Translations under genes and position numbers: made by a program
Shown here: positions 51,187 to 59,998 of the stretch, in pieces
Layout of the letters: every line of letters begins with the position of its first letter
Numbering within the stretch: position 1 is the stretch's first letter
NCBI GenBank assembly: GCA_038230515.1
Contig: JBBRND010000008.1
Location: 87,180 to 151,179, forward strand
DNA from: JAPLDB01 sp038230515
GTDB taxonomy: Bacteria; Bacteroidota; Bacteroidia; AKYH767-A; 2013-40CM-41-45
DNA length: 64,000 bases
Reading direction: 5' to 3'
The notes under the pieces: generated by a model
What the model was told of the DNA's origin: nothing
What the model saw: the letters and a program-made list of their open reading frames with translations, nothing else
Database searches by the model: none

Positions 51187-51738
51187 ATGCCAGTAAAAAT
51201 TCGATTAGCTCGTCATGGTAAAAAGCACAGTGCTTATTATCATATCGTGGTAGCGGATGGTCGTGCTCCGAGGGATGGTAAATTTATCGAAGTAATCGGT
51301 AAATACAACCCCAACACGAACCCCGCCACCATTCACATTGACGATGTGAAGGCGCTGGAGTGGCTCAGTAAAGGCGCACAGCCAACTGATACCCTTCGCG
51401 CAATGCTCACCTACAAAGGGGTGATGTACAAACGTCACCTGCAACGCGGAATTGCAAAAGGATTGCTCAACCAGGAGCAGGCCGATGAAAAATTCCAAAA
51501 GTGGAGTGAAGAAAAACACAACAAGATTGAGGAGAAACGTACACGCCTAAGCGGTGCAGTTTCTAAAACAATGGAACAGCGTCTTGCTGATGAAGCAAAG
51601 AAGCGCGAAGTCATTGCCGAGAAAGTTCGCATCAAGAACACGCCTCCGCCTGTTGAAGAAGCACCGGCTGTAGAAGTTGCTGCTGATGTTCCAACACCGG
51701 AAGCAAGCGCTCCGGCAGAAGGAGAAGCGCAAGCTTAA
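51187..51738 (+). CDS. rpsP: 30S ribosomal protein bS16
   Basis: The N-terminal 80 residues are standard bS16 (MPVKIRLARHGKKHSAYYHIVVADGRAPRDGKFIEVIGKYNP…, EWLSKGAQPTDTLRAML). The protein is 183 residues long because of the Bacteroidota-type tail: a helical charged part (KRTRLSGAVSKTMEQRLADEAKKREVIAEKVR) and an Ala/Pro/Glu-rich end. It is part of the small subunit. The leader contains CCCGA/TCGGG and GCCA/TGGC stems (51107-51145). A terminator separates it from rimM. Confidence 0.97.
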   Translation: MPVKIRLARHGKKHSAYYHIVVADGRAPRDGKFIEVIGKYNPNTNPATIHIDDVKALEWLSKGAQPTDTLRAMLTYKGVMYKRHLQRGIAKGLLNQEQADEKFQKWSEEKHNKIEEKRTRLSGAVSKTMEQRLADEAKKREVIAEKVRIKNTPPPVEEAPAVEVAADVPTPEASAPAEGEAQA

Positions 51739-51776
51739 TCAGTGGGCAAACTGCAATAAGCAGTTGGCAAAAAAAT

Positions 51777-51812
51777 AAATCCGTTCTGATTATTCGGGAC
51801 GGATTTTTTTAT
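51777..51812 (+). terminator. Rho-independent terminator between rpsP and rimM
   Basis: AAATCCGT (51777-51784) pairs with ACGGATTT (51799-51806), followed by a T run. rimM begins 10 bases on, so it either partly attenuates the rpsP-rimM transcript or rimM has its own start. Confidence 0.75.
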
Positions 51813-51821
51813 TTTAGTGAA

Positions 51822-52340
51822 ATGAAAAACGAAAAATTTAACCTGAAGAAAATCGGTTTCATCAGCAAGTTGAATGGCTACAAAGGCGAAGTAGTTGTTG
51901 CAGGCAGCACTACTGATTTAACAAACGAGAAATTTTTATTTATGATGATGGATGGCATTGCTGTTCCGTTTGTAGTACAGAAAATTTTTGAGAAAGGAAA
52001 TAATACCATCGTAAAGTTTGAAGATGTAAATGACGAAGAGTACGCAAAGCGATTTGTAAGCAAAGAGGTTTTTATCGAAGTAAAAAAGGGAAGTCGCAGG
52101 AAAGAAGAATTGATTGCAGATGATTACCTGAATTTTTCAATTCTTGATTCCTCATTCGGAGAACTCGGAAAAATAATCAGGGTAGAAGAATATCCGCAAG
52201 GGCAGGTGGCTGTTTGCAAAGTGAAAGAGAAAGAAGTTCTTATCCCTCTTGAAAAAGATTTTATTGATGAAATTGATTTCGATTCTCAGAAGATTTTTGT
52301 TTCGCTGCCCGAGGGATTGATTGATGTCTATTTGAAATAA
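51822..52340 (+). CDS. rimM: 16S rRNA processing protein RimM
   Basis: The 172-residue protein has the N-terminal RimM barrel (KIGFISKLNGYKGEVVVAGSTTDL, about 8-31) and the C-terminal PRC-barrel (DYLNFSILDSSFGELGKIIRVEEYPQGQVAVCKVKEKEVLIPLEKDFIDEIDFD, about 100-160). RimM helps mature the 30S head and binds uS19. The position after rpsP is the conserved one. The usual neighbour trmD is absent; trmN6 follows instead. Confidence 0.95.
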   Translation: MKNEKFNLKKIGFISKLNGYKGEVVVAGSTTDLTNEKFLFMMMDGIAVPFVVQKIFEKGNNTIVKFEDVNDEEYAKRFVSKEVFIEVKKGSRRKEELIADDYLNFSILDSSFGELGKIIRVEEYPQGQVAVCKVKEKEVLIPLEKDFIDEIDFDSQKIFVSLPEGLIDVYLK

Positions 52341-52483
52341 TTTCGAATTATTAATCCCGAATCTCGAAATAATAGACCCGAATATTGAATATTAAATATT
52401 GAGAAGTTTTTTCGAAATTCGGGATTCGATATTTTATATTTTTTTCCGTATTGGATTTTCCGCTACTTTAGTACTGTCAATGT

Positions 52484-53188
52484 ATGAGCGAATCCACTTT
52501 TCGATTTAAGCAATTCACCGTTCATCATGATAAGTGCGCCATGAAGGTGGGCACGGATGCTGTATTGCTTGGCTCATGGGTAAATCCAAATGGCGCGCAA
52601 CGAGTACTCGACATCGGCACCGGCACAGGAATTATTGCACTTATGCTTGCCCAAAAATCTAAATCCGTTATTCATGCCGTTGACATTGACGAAGGAGCAT
52701 ACAAACAGGCGCGCGAAAATTTTCTCATCTCTCCCTGGTTCAATCGCCTATATGCTTTTCACGAATCGTTTCAGCAATTCTCGCTTACAAATGATTTGAT
52801 GTATGATCTCATCATAAGTAATCCTCCATACTTTCATCATGCAAGCAAACCGCCTGAAGAACTTCGCTCACATGCCCGCCATCACGACCAGCTTACGTTT
52901 GACGAATTGATCATCGGTACAAAAAAGATTTTGTCATCAATCGGAAAGCTTTGTGTTATACTTCCGCACAAAGAAGGAATGGAGTTTATGGACATTGCCA
53001 TGAAGCAAGGGCTTTTTTGCAAACATATGCTTTTGGTAAAAAGCAAAAACGACAAGCCCGTTAAACGAGTGCTCATGGAATTCAGCACACACTTTGGGGT
53101 GATGGAGGAATCGTTTCTCATCCTTCACGAAGAAAGTGAACTTTTCAGCAAAGAATATAAAGAGATGACGGGAGAATATTATTTGTAA
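52484..53188 (+). CDS. trmN6: tRNA1(Val) (adenine37-N6)-methyltransferase
   Basis: The 234-residue SAM-dependent methyltransferase starts with FRFKQFTVHHDKCAMKVGTDAVLLGSWV, the TrmN6/YfiC opening. It has motif I VLDIGTGTGIIALMLAQ (near 40) and the catalytic DLIISNPPYFHHASKP (NPPY near 111). It methylates N6 of A37 in tRNA1(Val). The start follows rimM by 143 bases. Confidence 0.92.
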   Translation: MSESTFRFKQFTVHHDKCAMKVGTDAVLLGSWVNPNGAQRVLDIGTGTGIIALMLAQKSKSVIHAVDIDEGAYKQARENFLISPWFNRLYAFHESFQQFSLTNDLMYDLIISNPPYFHHASKPPEELRSHARHHDQLTFDELIIGTKKILSSIGKLCVILPHKEGMEFMDIAMKQGLFCKHMLLVKSKNDKPVKRVLMEFSTHFGVMEESFLILHEESELFSKEYKEMTGEYYL

Positions 53189-53227
53189 TTTCCGAATAAC
53201 GAATAGCTGATAACGGTTAACTTCTTT

Positions 53228-53258
53228 CTTGCACAGTTGCCTTCAAGTTTTACCTTTG
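53228..53258 (+). promoter_or_regulatory. Promoter of the hppA fusion gene
   Basis: CTTG at 53228-53231, 19 bases, then TACCTTTG at 53251-53258. The following CAGCCCTTTT stretch is typical of start sites in this genome. The leader is about 68 bases. Confidence 0.6.
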
Positions 53259-53332
53259 CAGCCCTTTTGAAAAAAAATAAAAAGATTTTCCGATTACTAA
53301 TTAACTATTAACCAATAACAGATTTCAGCTTT

Positions 53333-56026
53333 ATGGATTTATTGATTTATCTCGTTCCCGTCATTGCAGTTTTAGCACTCATTTACTCTGCCATCGTGAC
53401 GGCACGTATCACAAAAGAAGAGGAAGGCACAGATCGCATGAAAAAAATTGCGGGCTACATTGCCACAGGTGCCATGTCATTTTTAAAAGCAGAGTATAAA
53501 ATACTTGCAATCTTCGTGGTCATTGTCGGAGCACTTCTCGCCCTTTCTGCAAACCCTGAAACTTCATCACCGCTTATTGTACTTGCATTTGTAACAGGTG
53601 CGTTTCTTTCAGCTCTTGCTGGTTTCATAGGTATGCGCGTTGCTACAAAAGCAAACGTGAGAACAACCAACGCAGCACGTACAAGTTTATCAAAAGCACT
53701 TTCTATTTCTTTCTCCGGTGGTTCTGTAATGGGAATCAGCGTTGCGGCTCTCGGAATTTTAGGATTGAGTTTACTCTTTATTTTATTTCAGCACATGTTT
53801 AATGCCAATGCTGAATTAGGCGCGCCATTGAAAAGAGTATTGGAAGTATTGACAGGATTTTCTCTCGGTGCAGAAAGCATTGCACTCTTCGCGCGAGTTG
53901 GCGGAGGTATCTTCACGAAAGCTGCTGACGTTGGCGCTGACTTGGTAGGAAAGGTTGAAGCAGGAATTCCTGAAGACGATCCGCGCAACCCCGCAGTTAT
54001 TGCCGACAACGTGGGTGATAACGTTGGTGACGTTGCCGGAATGGGCGCTGATTTATTCGGTTCGTACGTGAGCACGGTGCTTGCAACAATGGTACTGGGT
54101 GCTTCAGTAATTATGGGAAAAGATAATCAGGATCAGTTTGGTGGAATGTCAGCCGTAATTCTTCCTCTCATTATTGCAATCACGGGTTTGGTGTTTTCAA
54201 TTGTTGGAACATGGTTCGTAAGAATTAAAGAAAACGGAAATCCTCAAGTTGCATTGAACCGCGGAAACTGGGGCGCTATTATTTTCACTGCTGCTGCTTC
54301 TTATTTCGTCATCACAAAAATTCTTCCTTCCACATTTACCATCAAGGGAATTGCTTACACAAACATTGATGTGTTTTATACTGTAGTTATCGGATTGATC
54401 GTTGGTGCACTCATGAGCATCATCACAGAGTTTTATTGTGCGATGGGAAAAAATCCGGTGCAGACAATTGCGCGCCAATCTATTTCAGGTGCAGCAACAA
54501 ACATCATCAGTGGATTAAGTGTGGGAATGATTTCAACTGCCCTTCCAATTTTAGTTTTAGCGGGGGGAATCATTGCTTCCTTCAGCGTTGCAGGAATTTA
54601 TGGAGTGGCAATTGCAGCTTCCGGAATGATGGCAACTACAGGAATTCAATTAGCCATTGATGCTTTCGGACCGATTGCAGATAACGCAGGTGGTATTGCA
54701 GAGATGAGTCATCTTCCCAAAGAAGTTCGTGAAAAAACAGACGTGCTTGATTCAGTAGGTAACACCACTGCCGCCATTGGAAAAGGTTTTGCAATTGCAT
54801 CAGCAGCGTTGACATCACTTGCGCTCTTCGCAGCGTTCAAAGAAATTACAGGCATTGAAGTAATTGATATTTCTAATGCAAAAGTTCTTGCCGGGTTATT
54901 TATCGGTGGAATGATTCCGTTTTTATTTTCTGCACTTGCCATGCGTGCTGTCGGTCAGGCAGCCAATGCTATGGTCGTTGAAGTCCGCAGACAGTTCAGA
55001 GAGATTATTGGTTTGCTTGAAGGCAAAGAGGGTGTAGAACCGGATTACGATAAGTGCATTCAGATTTCAACCAAAGCGGCATTGCGTTTAATGTTGTTAC
55101 CGGGAATTCTTGCCATCGTTACTCCGCTCATAATTGGTTTTGGCTTTGGTAAAGACGGTGCACAGGTTCTTGCTTCAGTAATGGCAGGTGTTGCAGTTGC
55201 AGGTGTGTTGATGGCAATTTTCCAGAGCAATGCAGGCGGTGCCTGGGACAATGCAAAAAAGAGTTTTGAAAAAGGAGTAGAGATAAACGGACAAACGTAT
55301 TACAAAGGTAGCGAGCCACACAAAGCAGCAGTTACAGGTGACACGGTTGGTGATCCGTTCAAAGATACTTCGGGTCCTTCTATGAACATCCTGATTAAAC
55401 TTACAGCAATCGTTTCTCTTGTAATCGCACCGATGTTGCCAAAAGGAAATACAGGAACAATTGAAACTACAAAAGCAACAACAGAAGTTTCTGCTGCCTC
55501 AGCGGATATCACAACATTAAAAGGACAATACCCCGTTGATGCTGGACATTCATTCGTTGATTATTCAATTACTCACTGGATGGGACGTGCGCGAGGTGGT
55601 ATGCCTGTAGATACAGGAATGATAAACATGACAGGTGATCTTGCTTCATCTTCAATCTTTATGCAGATCAATGCTGCATCAATCAGCAGCGGCAGTGAAA
55701 TGAGAAATGAAACCATGCGCGATACTGGTTGGTTCTTCACTTCACAGAATCCAAAAATTATTTTTAAATCATCTTCAATTGAAAAAGCTGCAAATGGTTA
55801 TGTTGCAAAAGGAGAAATTACCATCAAAGGAGTAACAAAACAGATTGATGTTCCTTTCAAGTATCTCGGAGAGAAGAAAACGCAGTGGAAGAGTACAGTG
55901 TATGCTTTCGAAGGATCAATCTCCATCAACAGAAATGATTTCGGAATAGGGAAACCCAATCTTGAATTTCTGGGTGACGAAGCCAAGATTGATTTCTCAA
56001 TCGAGTCAAGTATAAAGTCAGAATAA
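53333..56026 (+). CDS. hppA: Sodium-translocating, K+-stimulated membrane pyrophosphatase fused to a YceI domain
   Basis: The protein has 897 residues; HppA alone is usually about 700-740. Residues 1-710 hold about 16 membrane helices with the substrate-site motif PEDDPRNPAVIADNVGDNVGDVAGMGADLF and the second DxxxD segments (GDTVGDPFKDTSGPSMN). The sequence GNTTAAIGKG has Ala at the position that marks K+-dependent enzymes, so it probably pumps Na+. From about 722 to 897 a YceI domain follows (YPVDAGHSFVDYSITHWMGRARG, RNDFGIGKPNLEFLGDEAKIDF), a lipocalin-like fold that binds isoprenoids in known cases. The two are joined in one frame. The C-terminus of HppA faces the periplasm, so the added domain should too. 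Confidence 0.93.
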   Translation: MDLLIYLVPVIAVLALIYSAIVTARITKEEEGTDRMKKIAGYIATGAMSFLKAEYKILAIFVVIVGALLALSANPETSSPLIVLAFVTGAFLSALAGFIGMRVATKANVRTTNAARTSLSKALSISFSGGSVMGISVAALGILGLSLLFILFQHMFNANAELGAPLKRVLEVLTGFSLGAESIALFARVGGGIFTKAADVGADLVGKVEAGIPEDDPRNPAVIADNVGDNVGDVAGMGADLFGSYVSTVLATMVLGASVIMGKDNQDQFGGMSAVILPLIIAITGLVFSIVGTWFVRIKENGNPQVALNRGNWGAIIFTAAASYFVITKILPSTFTIKGIAYTNIDVFYTVVIGLIVGALMSIITEFYCAMGKNPVQTIARQSISGAATNIISGLSVGMISTALPILVLAGGIIASFSVAGIYGVAIAASGMMATTGIQLAIDAFGPIADNAGGIAEMSHLPKEVREKTDVLDSVGNTTAAIGKGFAIASAALTSLALFAAFKEITGIEVIDISNAKVLAGLFIGGMIPFLFSALAMRAVGQAANAMVVEVRRQFREIIGLLEGKEGVEPDYDKCIQISTKAALRLMLLPGILAIVTPLIIGFGFGKDGAQVLASVMAGVAVAGVLMAIFQSNAGGAWDNAKKSFEKGVEINGQTYYKGSEPHKAAVTGDTVGDPFKDTSGPSMNILIKLTAIVSLVIAPMLPKGNTGTIETTKATTEVSAASADITTLKGQYPVDAGHSFVDYSITHWMGRARGGMPVDTGMINMTGDLASSSIFMQINAASISSGSEMRNETMRDTGWFFTSQNPKIIFKSSSIEKAANGYVAKGEITIKGVTKQIDVPFKYLGEKKTQWKSTVYAFEGSISINRNDFGIGKPNLEFLGDEAKIDFSIESSIKSE

Positions 56027-56039
56027 CCCACTACTGTCG

Positions 56040-56075
56040 TGCCGAAACAAGTTCGGCATAATAGTTTTATTTTTA
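56040..56075 (+). terminator. Terminator after hppA
   Basis: TGCCGAA (56040-56046) and TTCGGCA (56052-56058) pair perfectly around ACAAG, followed by a T-rich tract. The remaining gap to ligA (294 bases in all) shows only a near-consensus TACATTTA box at its end. Confidence 0.65.
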
Positions 56076-56320
56076 TGTTGCATCTCGTTTCTTCTTGGGT
56101 TGGGCAAAATACTTTATCATTTTTGTTATTTGCAGAAATAACTTTTTTGAGTGATGAAGAACCTATTAATCCCTGATGAGAAACATAGCCCGTTGATACG
56201 AGCAGCCACGGTCTAATCCACCGATCGCTGCGTTTTCTTTTATTAAGATTCTGCTTTGAACTATTCGCAAATTCGGTTACTTCGTTATTCGTACATTTAG
56301 CACCCTTTTCAGAAAAAAGT

Positions 56321-58426
56321 ATGACGGAGCAACAGGCGAAAAAACGGATTGATCAGTTAAGCAAGGAACTTGATGAACATAATTACAAGTATTATGTGCT
56401 TGATAAACCAAGCATCAGTGATTATGAGTTTGACAAATTACTGGATGAGTTAATCACGCTTGAAAAAGAATTTTCTCAACTTCTTTCTCCTGAATCACCT
56501 TCTCAAAGAGTGGGAGGACAGATCACAAAAGAGTTTAAGAACATAAAACACAAATACCCGATGATGTCGTTGGGTAACACGTATTCACAAGATGAACTGA
56601 AAGATTTTGATGAGCGCGTACGAAAAGTATTGAATGAAAATTCCGATTCACCGAATCAAAAGTTTGAGTACGTCTGCGAATTGAAATTTGACGGTCTTTC
56701 AATCGGTCTTACTTACAAGGATGGAAAATTGTTTCAGGCAGTAACACGTGGAGATGGAGTGCAAGGCGATGAAGTAACAACAAACGTGAAAACCATCAGA
56801 AGCATCCCGCTTGCGCTTGGTAAGGATGATTTTTCAAATGAGTTTGAAGTGCGTGGAGAAATTTACATGCCTCTTAAATCTTTTGAAAAAATTAATAAAG
56901 AAATAAGGGAGCAGATGGAAGAAGATGGATATGACGAAGAAGAAATTTTCGAAAAACTTTTAAAAAATCCACGCAACGCTGCCTCGGGTACTGTTAAAAT
57001 GCAGGACTCAAAAGTTGTAGCAAAAAGAAATCTTGATTGTTTTCTTTACACATTGCTGGCAGAAAACCTTGATGTGAACTCGCATTTTGAATCTCTGGAG
57101 AAATTGAAGCAATGGGGTTTCAAAATTTCTGATCATGTGAAATTGTGCAAAACAATTGATGATGTTTTTGAATACATCAATCATTGGGAGAAGGCACGAA
57201 CAAAACTTCCTTTTGAAATTGACGGCATCGTTATCAAAATAAATTCTTACGAGCAGCAGCGGCAACTTGGCTTTACAGCAAAGAGTCCACGGTGGGCAAT
57301 CTCTTACAAGTACAAAGCAGAAAGTGTTTCCACGAAATTGCTTGCTGTTACTTACCAAGTGGGGAGGACAGGCGCTATTACTCCCGTTGCAAATCTTCAA
57401 CCTGTTTTTCTTGCGGGCACTACTGTTAAAAGAGCATCACTTCACAATGCGGATCAGATAGAGAAACTCGATCTACATCTTGGCGATTTTGTTTTTGTTG
57501 AAAAGGGTGGAGAAATTATTCCGAAGATAACGGCTGTTGACCTCAGTAAACGTGAAAAAAAATTTAAGAAAATAAAATACATTGACACCTGTCCTGAATG
57601 TAGAACAGAACTTGTGCGCAAAGAAGGAGAAGCAAATCACTATTGCCCGAATGAGTTGGGTTGCCCGCCACAGATAAAAGGAAAGATTGAACACTTCATT
57701 TCTCGAAAGGCGATGAACATTGATTCCCTTGGTGAAGGGAAAGTTGAAATCCTTTTTGATAACGGGTTGATAAAAACTTCCGCAGATCTTTACAAACTGA
57801 AATATGAAAAACTCATCGGTCTCGAAAAAATAATTGAGAATGAAGAAGGGGAGAAGCACAAGAAAATTTCATTGCAGGGAAAATCGGTTCAGAAAATTCT
57901 TGCAGGCATTGAAGCATCGAAGGAAATTTTTTTTGAGAGAGTGCTGTATGCAATCGGCATTCGCTATGTGGGGGAAACGGTTGCAAAGAAACTCGCGCTT
58001 TACTTTCGTTCCATTGATGCAATTATGAGTGCAACGGCAGAAGATTTAATTAAAGCAGATGAAATAGGAGAGAAGATTGCTGAAAGCGTGCTCGATTTTT
58101 TCAACGTGAAAATGAACCGCGATATGATTGAGAAGCTCCGCGAAGCAGGATTGCATCTGGAAATCTCAGAAGCATCTCTTCCTAAAAAGGTAAGCAGTAA
58201 ATTAGATGGACTTTCATTTGTGGTATCAGGAGTATTTTCTCAATTTGGTCGCGATGAAATAAAAGAAGTAATTGAGCAGCACGGAGGAAAAAACCAAAGT
58301 GGTGTTAGTGCAAAAACAAGTTTCCTTCTTGCCGGTGACGAAGCGGGACCGAGTAAATTGGAGAAGGCAAAAAAACTGAAGGTGAAAATTATTGATGAAA
58401 AAGAATTTCAGAATATGATTGGCTGA
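56321..58426 (+). CDS. ligA: NAD+-dependent DNA ligase
   Basis: The 701-residue protein has the Ia domain (YKYYVLDKPSISDYEFDKLLDEL), the nucleotidyltransferase core with the adenylated Lys in CELKFDGLSIGLTY (near residue 125), and the OB fold. Then come a four-Cys zinc finger (CPECRTELVRKEGEANHYCPNELGCPPQ, near 425-450), HhH repeats and a C-terminal BRCT domain (LDGLSFVVSGVFSQFGRDEIKEVIEQHGGK). It is the essential replicative ligase. Length is slightly above average because of a charged insert (KIIENEEGEKHKK) near residue 506. Confidence 0.97.
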   Translation: MTEQQAKKRIDQLSKELDEHNYKYYVLDKPSISDYEFDKLLDELITLEKEFSQLLSPESPSQRVGGQITKEFKNIKHKYPMMSLGNTYSQDELKDFDERVRKVLNENSDSPNQKFEYVCELKFDGLSIGLTYKDGKLFQAVTRGDGVQGDEVTTNVKTIRSIPLALGKDDFSNEFEVRGEIYMPLKSFEKINKEIREQMEEDGYDEEEIFEKLLKNPRNAASGTVKMQDSKVVAKRNLDCFLYTLLAENLDVNSHFESLEKLKQWGFKISDHVKLCKTIDDVFEYINHWEKARTKLPFEIDGIVIKINSYEQQRQLGFTAKSPRWAISYKYKAESVSTKLLAVTYQVGRTGAITPVANLQPVFLAGTTVKRASLHNADQIEKLDLHLGDFVFVEKGGEIIPKITAVDLSKREKKFKKIKYIDTCPECRTELVRKEGEANHYCPNELGCPPQIKGKIEHFISRKAMNIDSLGEGKVEILFDNGLIKTSADLYKLKYEKLIGLEKIIENEEGEKHKKISLQGKSVQKILAGIEASKEIFFERVLYAIGIRYVGETVAKKLALYFRSIDAIMSATAEDLIKADEIGEKIAESVLDFFNVKMNRDMIEKLREAGLHLEISEASLPKKVSSKLDGLSFVVSGVFSQFGRDEIKEVIEQHGGKNQSGVSAKTSFLLAGDEAGPSKLEKAKKLKVKIIDEKEFQNMIG

Positions 58427-58466
58427 TTTGAGGATGTGCTGATTTGAAAATGAATACAAAATATTT

Positions 58467-59006
58467 ATGCCGGGTTTAAAACAGTTTATAGCAAACTTTA
58501 CTTTCAGGAAGAAAATTTCTTCTCTGAAAAATTTGCATGAAACAATAAACTTTGACGAGGCAAAAAAAATCGGGCTGCTTTATGATGCAACAGAGCCAAC
58601 TAATTTTGAAATCGTGAAAGAGTATGTAAAGAATGCACGCGCTCAACAAAAAGAAGTACTTGCGCTCGGATATGTGGATAAGAAAGTTCTTCCTCAAAAT
58701 CAGTTTGCGCAGCTTGGTCTGGACTTTTTCACTCGCAAAAATTTAAACTGGCAACTGGTTCCGGATTCTCTGGTGGTTGCAAACTTCATTAAAGAACCTT
58801 TCGACATCGTTATCAATCTTTGCGACAATACTGTATTTCCGCTTCGCTATATTGCAACCGTTTCCAAAGCAAAATTCAGAGTAGGGAGGTTTGATGAAAG
58901 CAGTGTTGCATGTTACGACATGATGATTGAAGCAAATGCGGAAACAGAACTCAAACAATTTATTAAACAAGCTGAAGAGTTTCTCAGAAAAATAAAATCA
59001 AAATGA
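58467..59006 (+). CDS. Conserved Bacteroidota protein (DUF6913-like), upstream of dapA
   Basis: The 179-residue protein has KIGLLYDATEPTNFEIVKEYVKNARAQQKEVLALGYVDKK, then FFTRKNLNWQLVPDS, EPFDIVINLCDNTVFPLRYIATVSKAKFRVG and YDMMIEA. I recognise it as a family often found before dapA in Bacteroidota, but with no known reaction. Its stop overlaps dapA by four bases (ATGA), pointing to translational coupling with the lysine/DAP pathway gene. Confidence 0.7.
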   Translation: MPGLKQFIANFTFRKKISSLKNLHETINFDEAKKIGLLYDATEPTNFEIVKEYVKNARAQQKEVLALGYVDKKVLPQNQFAQLGLDFFTRKNLNWQLVPDSLVVANFIKEPFDIVINLCDNTVFPLRYIATVSKAKFRVGRFDESSVACYDMMIEANAETELKQFIKQAEEFLRKIKSK

Positions 59007-59881
59007 ATCTCAATAAACTGAAAGGAACAGGAGTGGCGCTTGTAACTCCGTTTCACAAGGATGGCAGCATTGACTTTAAATGCTTCCGAAGAATTATTAA
59101 CCGTTGTATTGAAGGTGGAGTAGAATATCTTGTTCCGCTTGGTACAACCGGAGAATCTGTAACGCTTACTAAAGATGAGAAGCGCGCGGTAATTGACATT
59201 GTTGTGGAAGTAAATGAAGACCGTGTTCCCATTGTTCTTGGTTTGGGCGGAAACAACACGCAGGAAATTCTTCACACGATGGAGGAAACTGACTTTACTA
59301 ACATTGATGCCATACTTTCTGTTTCTCCTTACTACAACCGCCCTTCGCAGCGAGGCATTTATCAGCATTACAAAACGATTGCGAACTCTGCGCCTGTTCC
59401 GGTTATTCTTTACAATGTGCCATCGCGTACAGGAAGTAACATGGATGCAGAAACAACTCTTGAACTTGCATACGATATAAAAAATATTGCCGGCATAAAA
59501 GAAGCATCAGGAAATATTGAGAAGGCAATGAAGATTATTAAAGGTAAGCCGAAAGATTTTCTAGTTATAAGTGGCGATGATGTTCTTGCGCTTCCTATCG
59601 TTGCGAGTGGGGGAGACGGTGTTATTTCTGTTTATGCCAATGCAGTGCCGAAAGATTTTTCTGAAATGGTTCGTGCTGCCCTTGAAGGAAACTTTGATAA
59701 AGCGCGCAAACTTCATTACAAACATCTCGACATGATTCATGCAATTTTTGTTGACGGAAATCCTGCCGGGGTAAAAGGATTACTCAGCGTTATGAATATC
59801 TGTTCTGAATTTCTTCGTCTTCCTTTAGTCAACGTAAACAAAGCAGCATTGAATAAGTTTGAAGCAATGCTTGGTGGATAA
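59003..59881 (+). CDS. dapA: 4-hydroxy-tetrahydrodipicolinate synthase
   Basis: The 292-residue TIM-barrel enzyme condenses pyruvate with aspartate semialdehyde in DAP/lysine synthesis. Visible are GTGVALVTPFHKDGSIDF at the start, PLGTTGESVTLTKDEK (about 47), VSPYYNRPSQRG with the catalytic Tyr (about 110), VPSRTGSNMDAET with the Arg (about 138), and IKEASGNIEKAMK with the Schiff-base Lys (about 165). The next strand region ends VISGDDVLALPIVASGGDG. It overlaps the preceding gene by four bases. Confidence 0.96.
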   Translation: MNLNKLKGTGVALVTPFHKDGSIDFKCFRRIINRCIEGGVEYLVPLGTTGESVTLTKDEKRAVIDIVVEVNEDRVPIVLGLGGNNTQEILHTMEETDFTNIDAILSVSPYYNRPSQRGIYQHYKTIANSAPVPVILYNVPSRTGSNMDAETTLELAYDIKNIAGIKEASGNIEKAMKIIKGKPKDFLVISGDDVLALPIVASGGDGVISVYANAVPKDFSEMVRAALEGNFDKARKLHYKHLDMIHAIFVDGNPAGVKGLLSVMNICSEFLRLPLVNVNKAALNKFEAMLGG

Positions 59882-59920
59882 ATTTTTGTAAAAAAAAATA
59901 TTTTATTTTCAAAGTATTTC

Positions 59921-59928
59921 TATTTTTG
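59921..59928 (+). promoter_or_regulatory. -7 box of the T9SS gene at 59999
   Basis: TATTTTTG is a full match to TAnnTTTG, with the start codon about 70 bases downstream. No TTTG lies at the standard spacing. Confidence 0.4.
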
Positions 59929-59998
59929 CATGAACTAGCTTTTGTTTTTCTTCCTGAACATAATTTATTATTCAATTCACAACCCAAATTCAATACTT

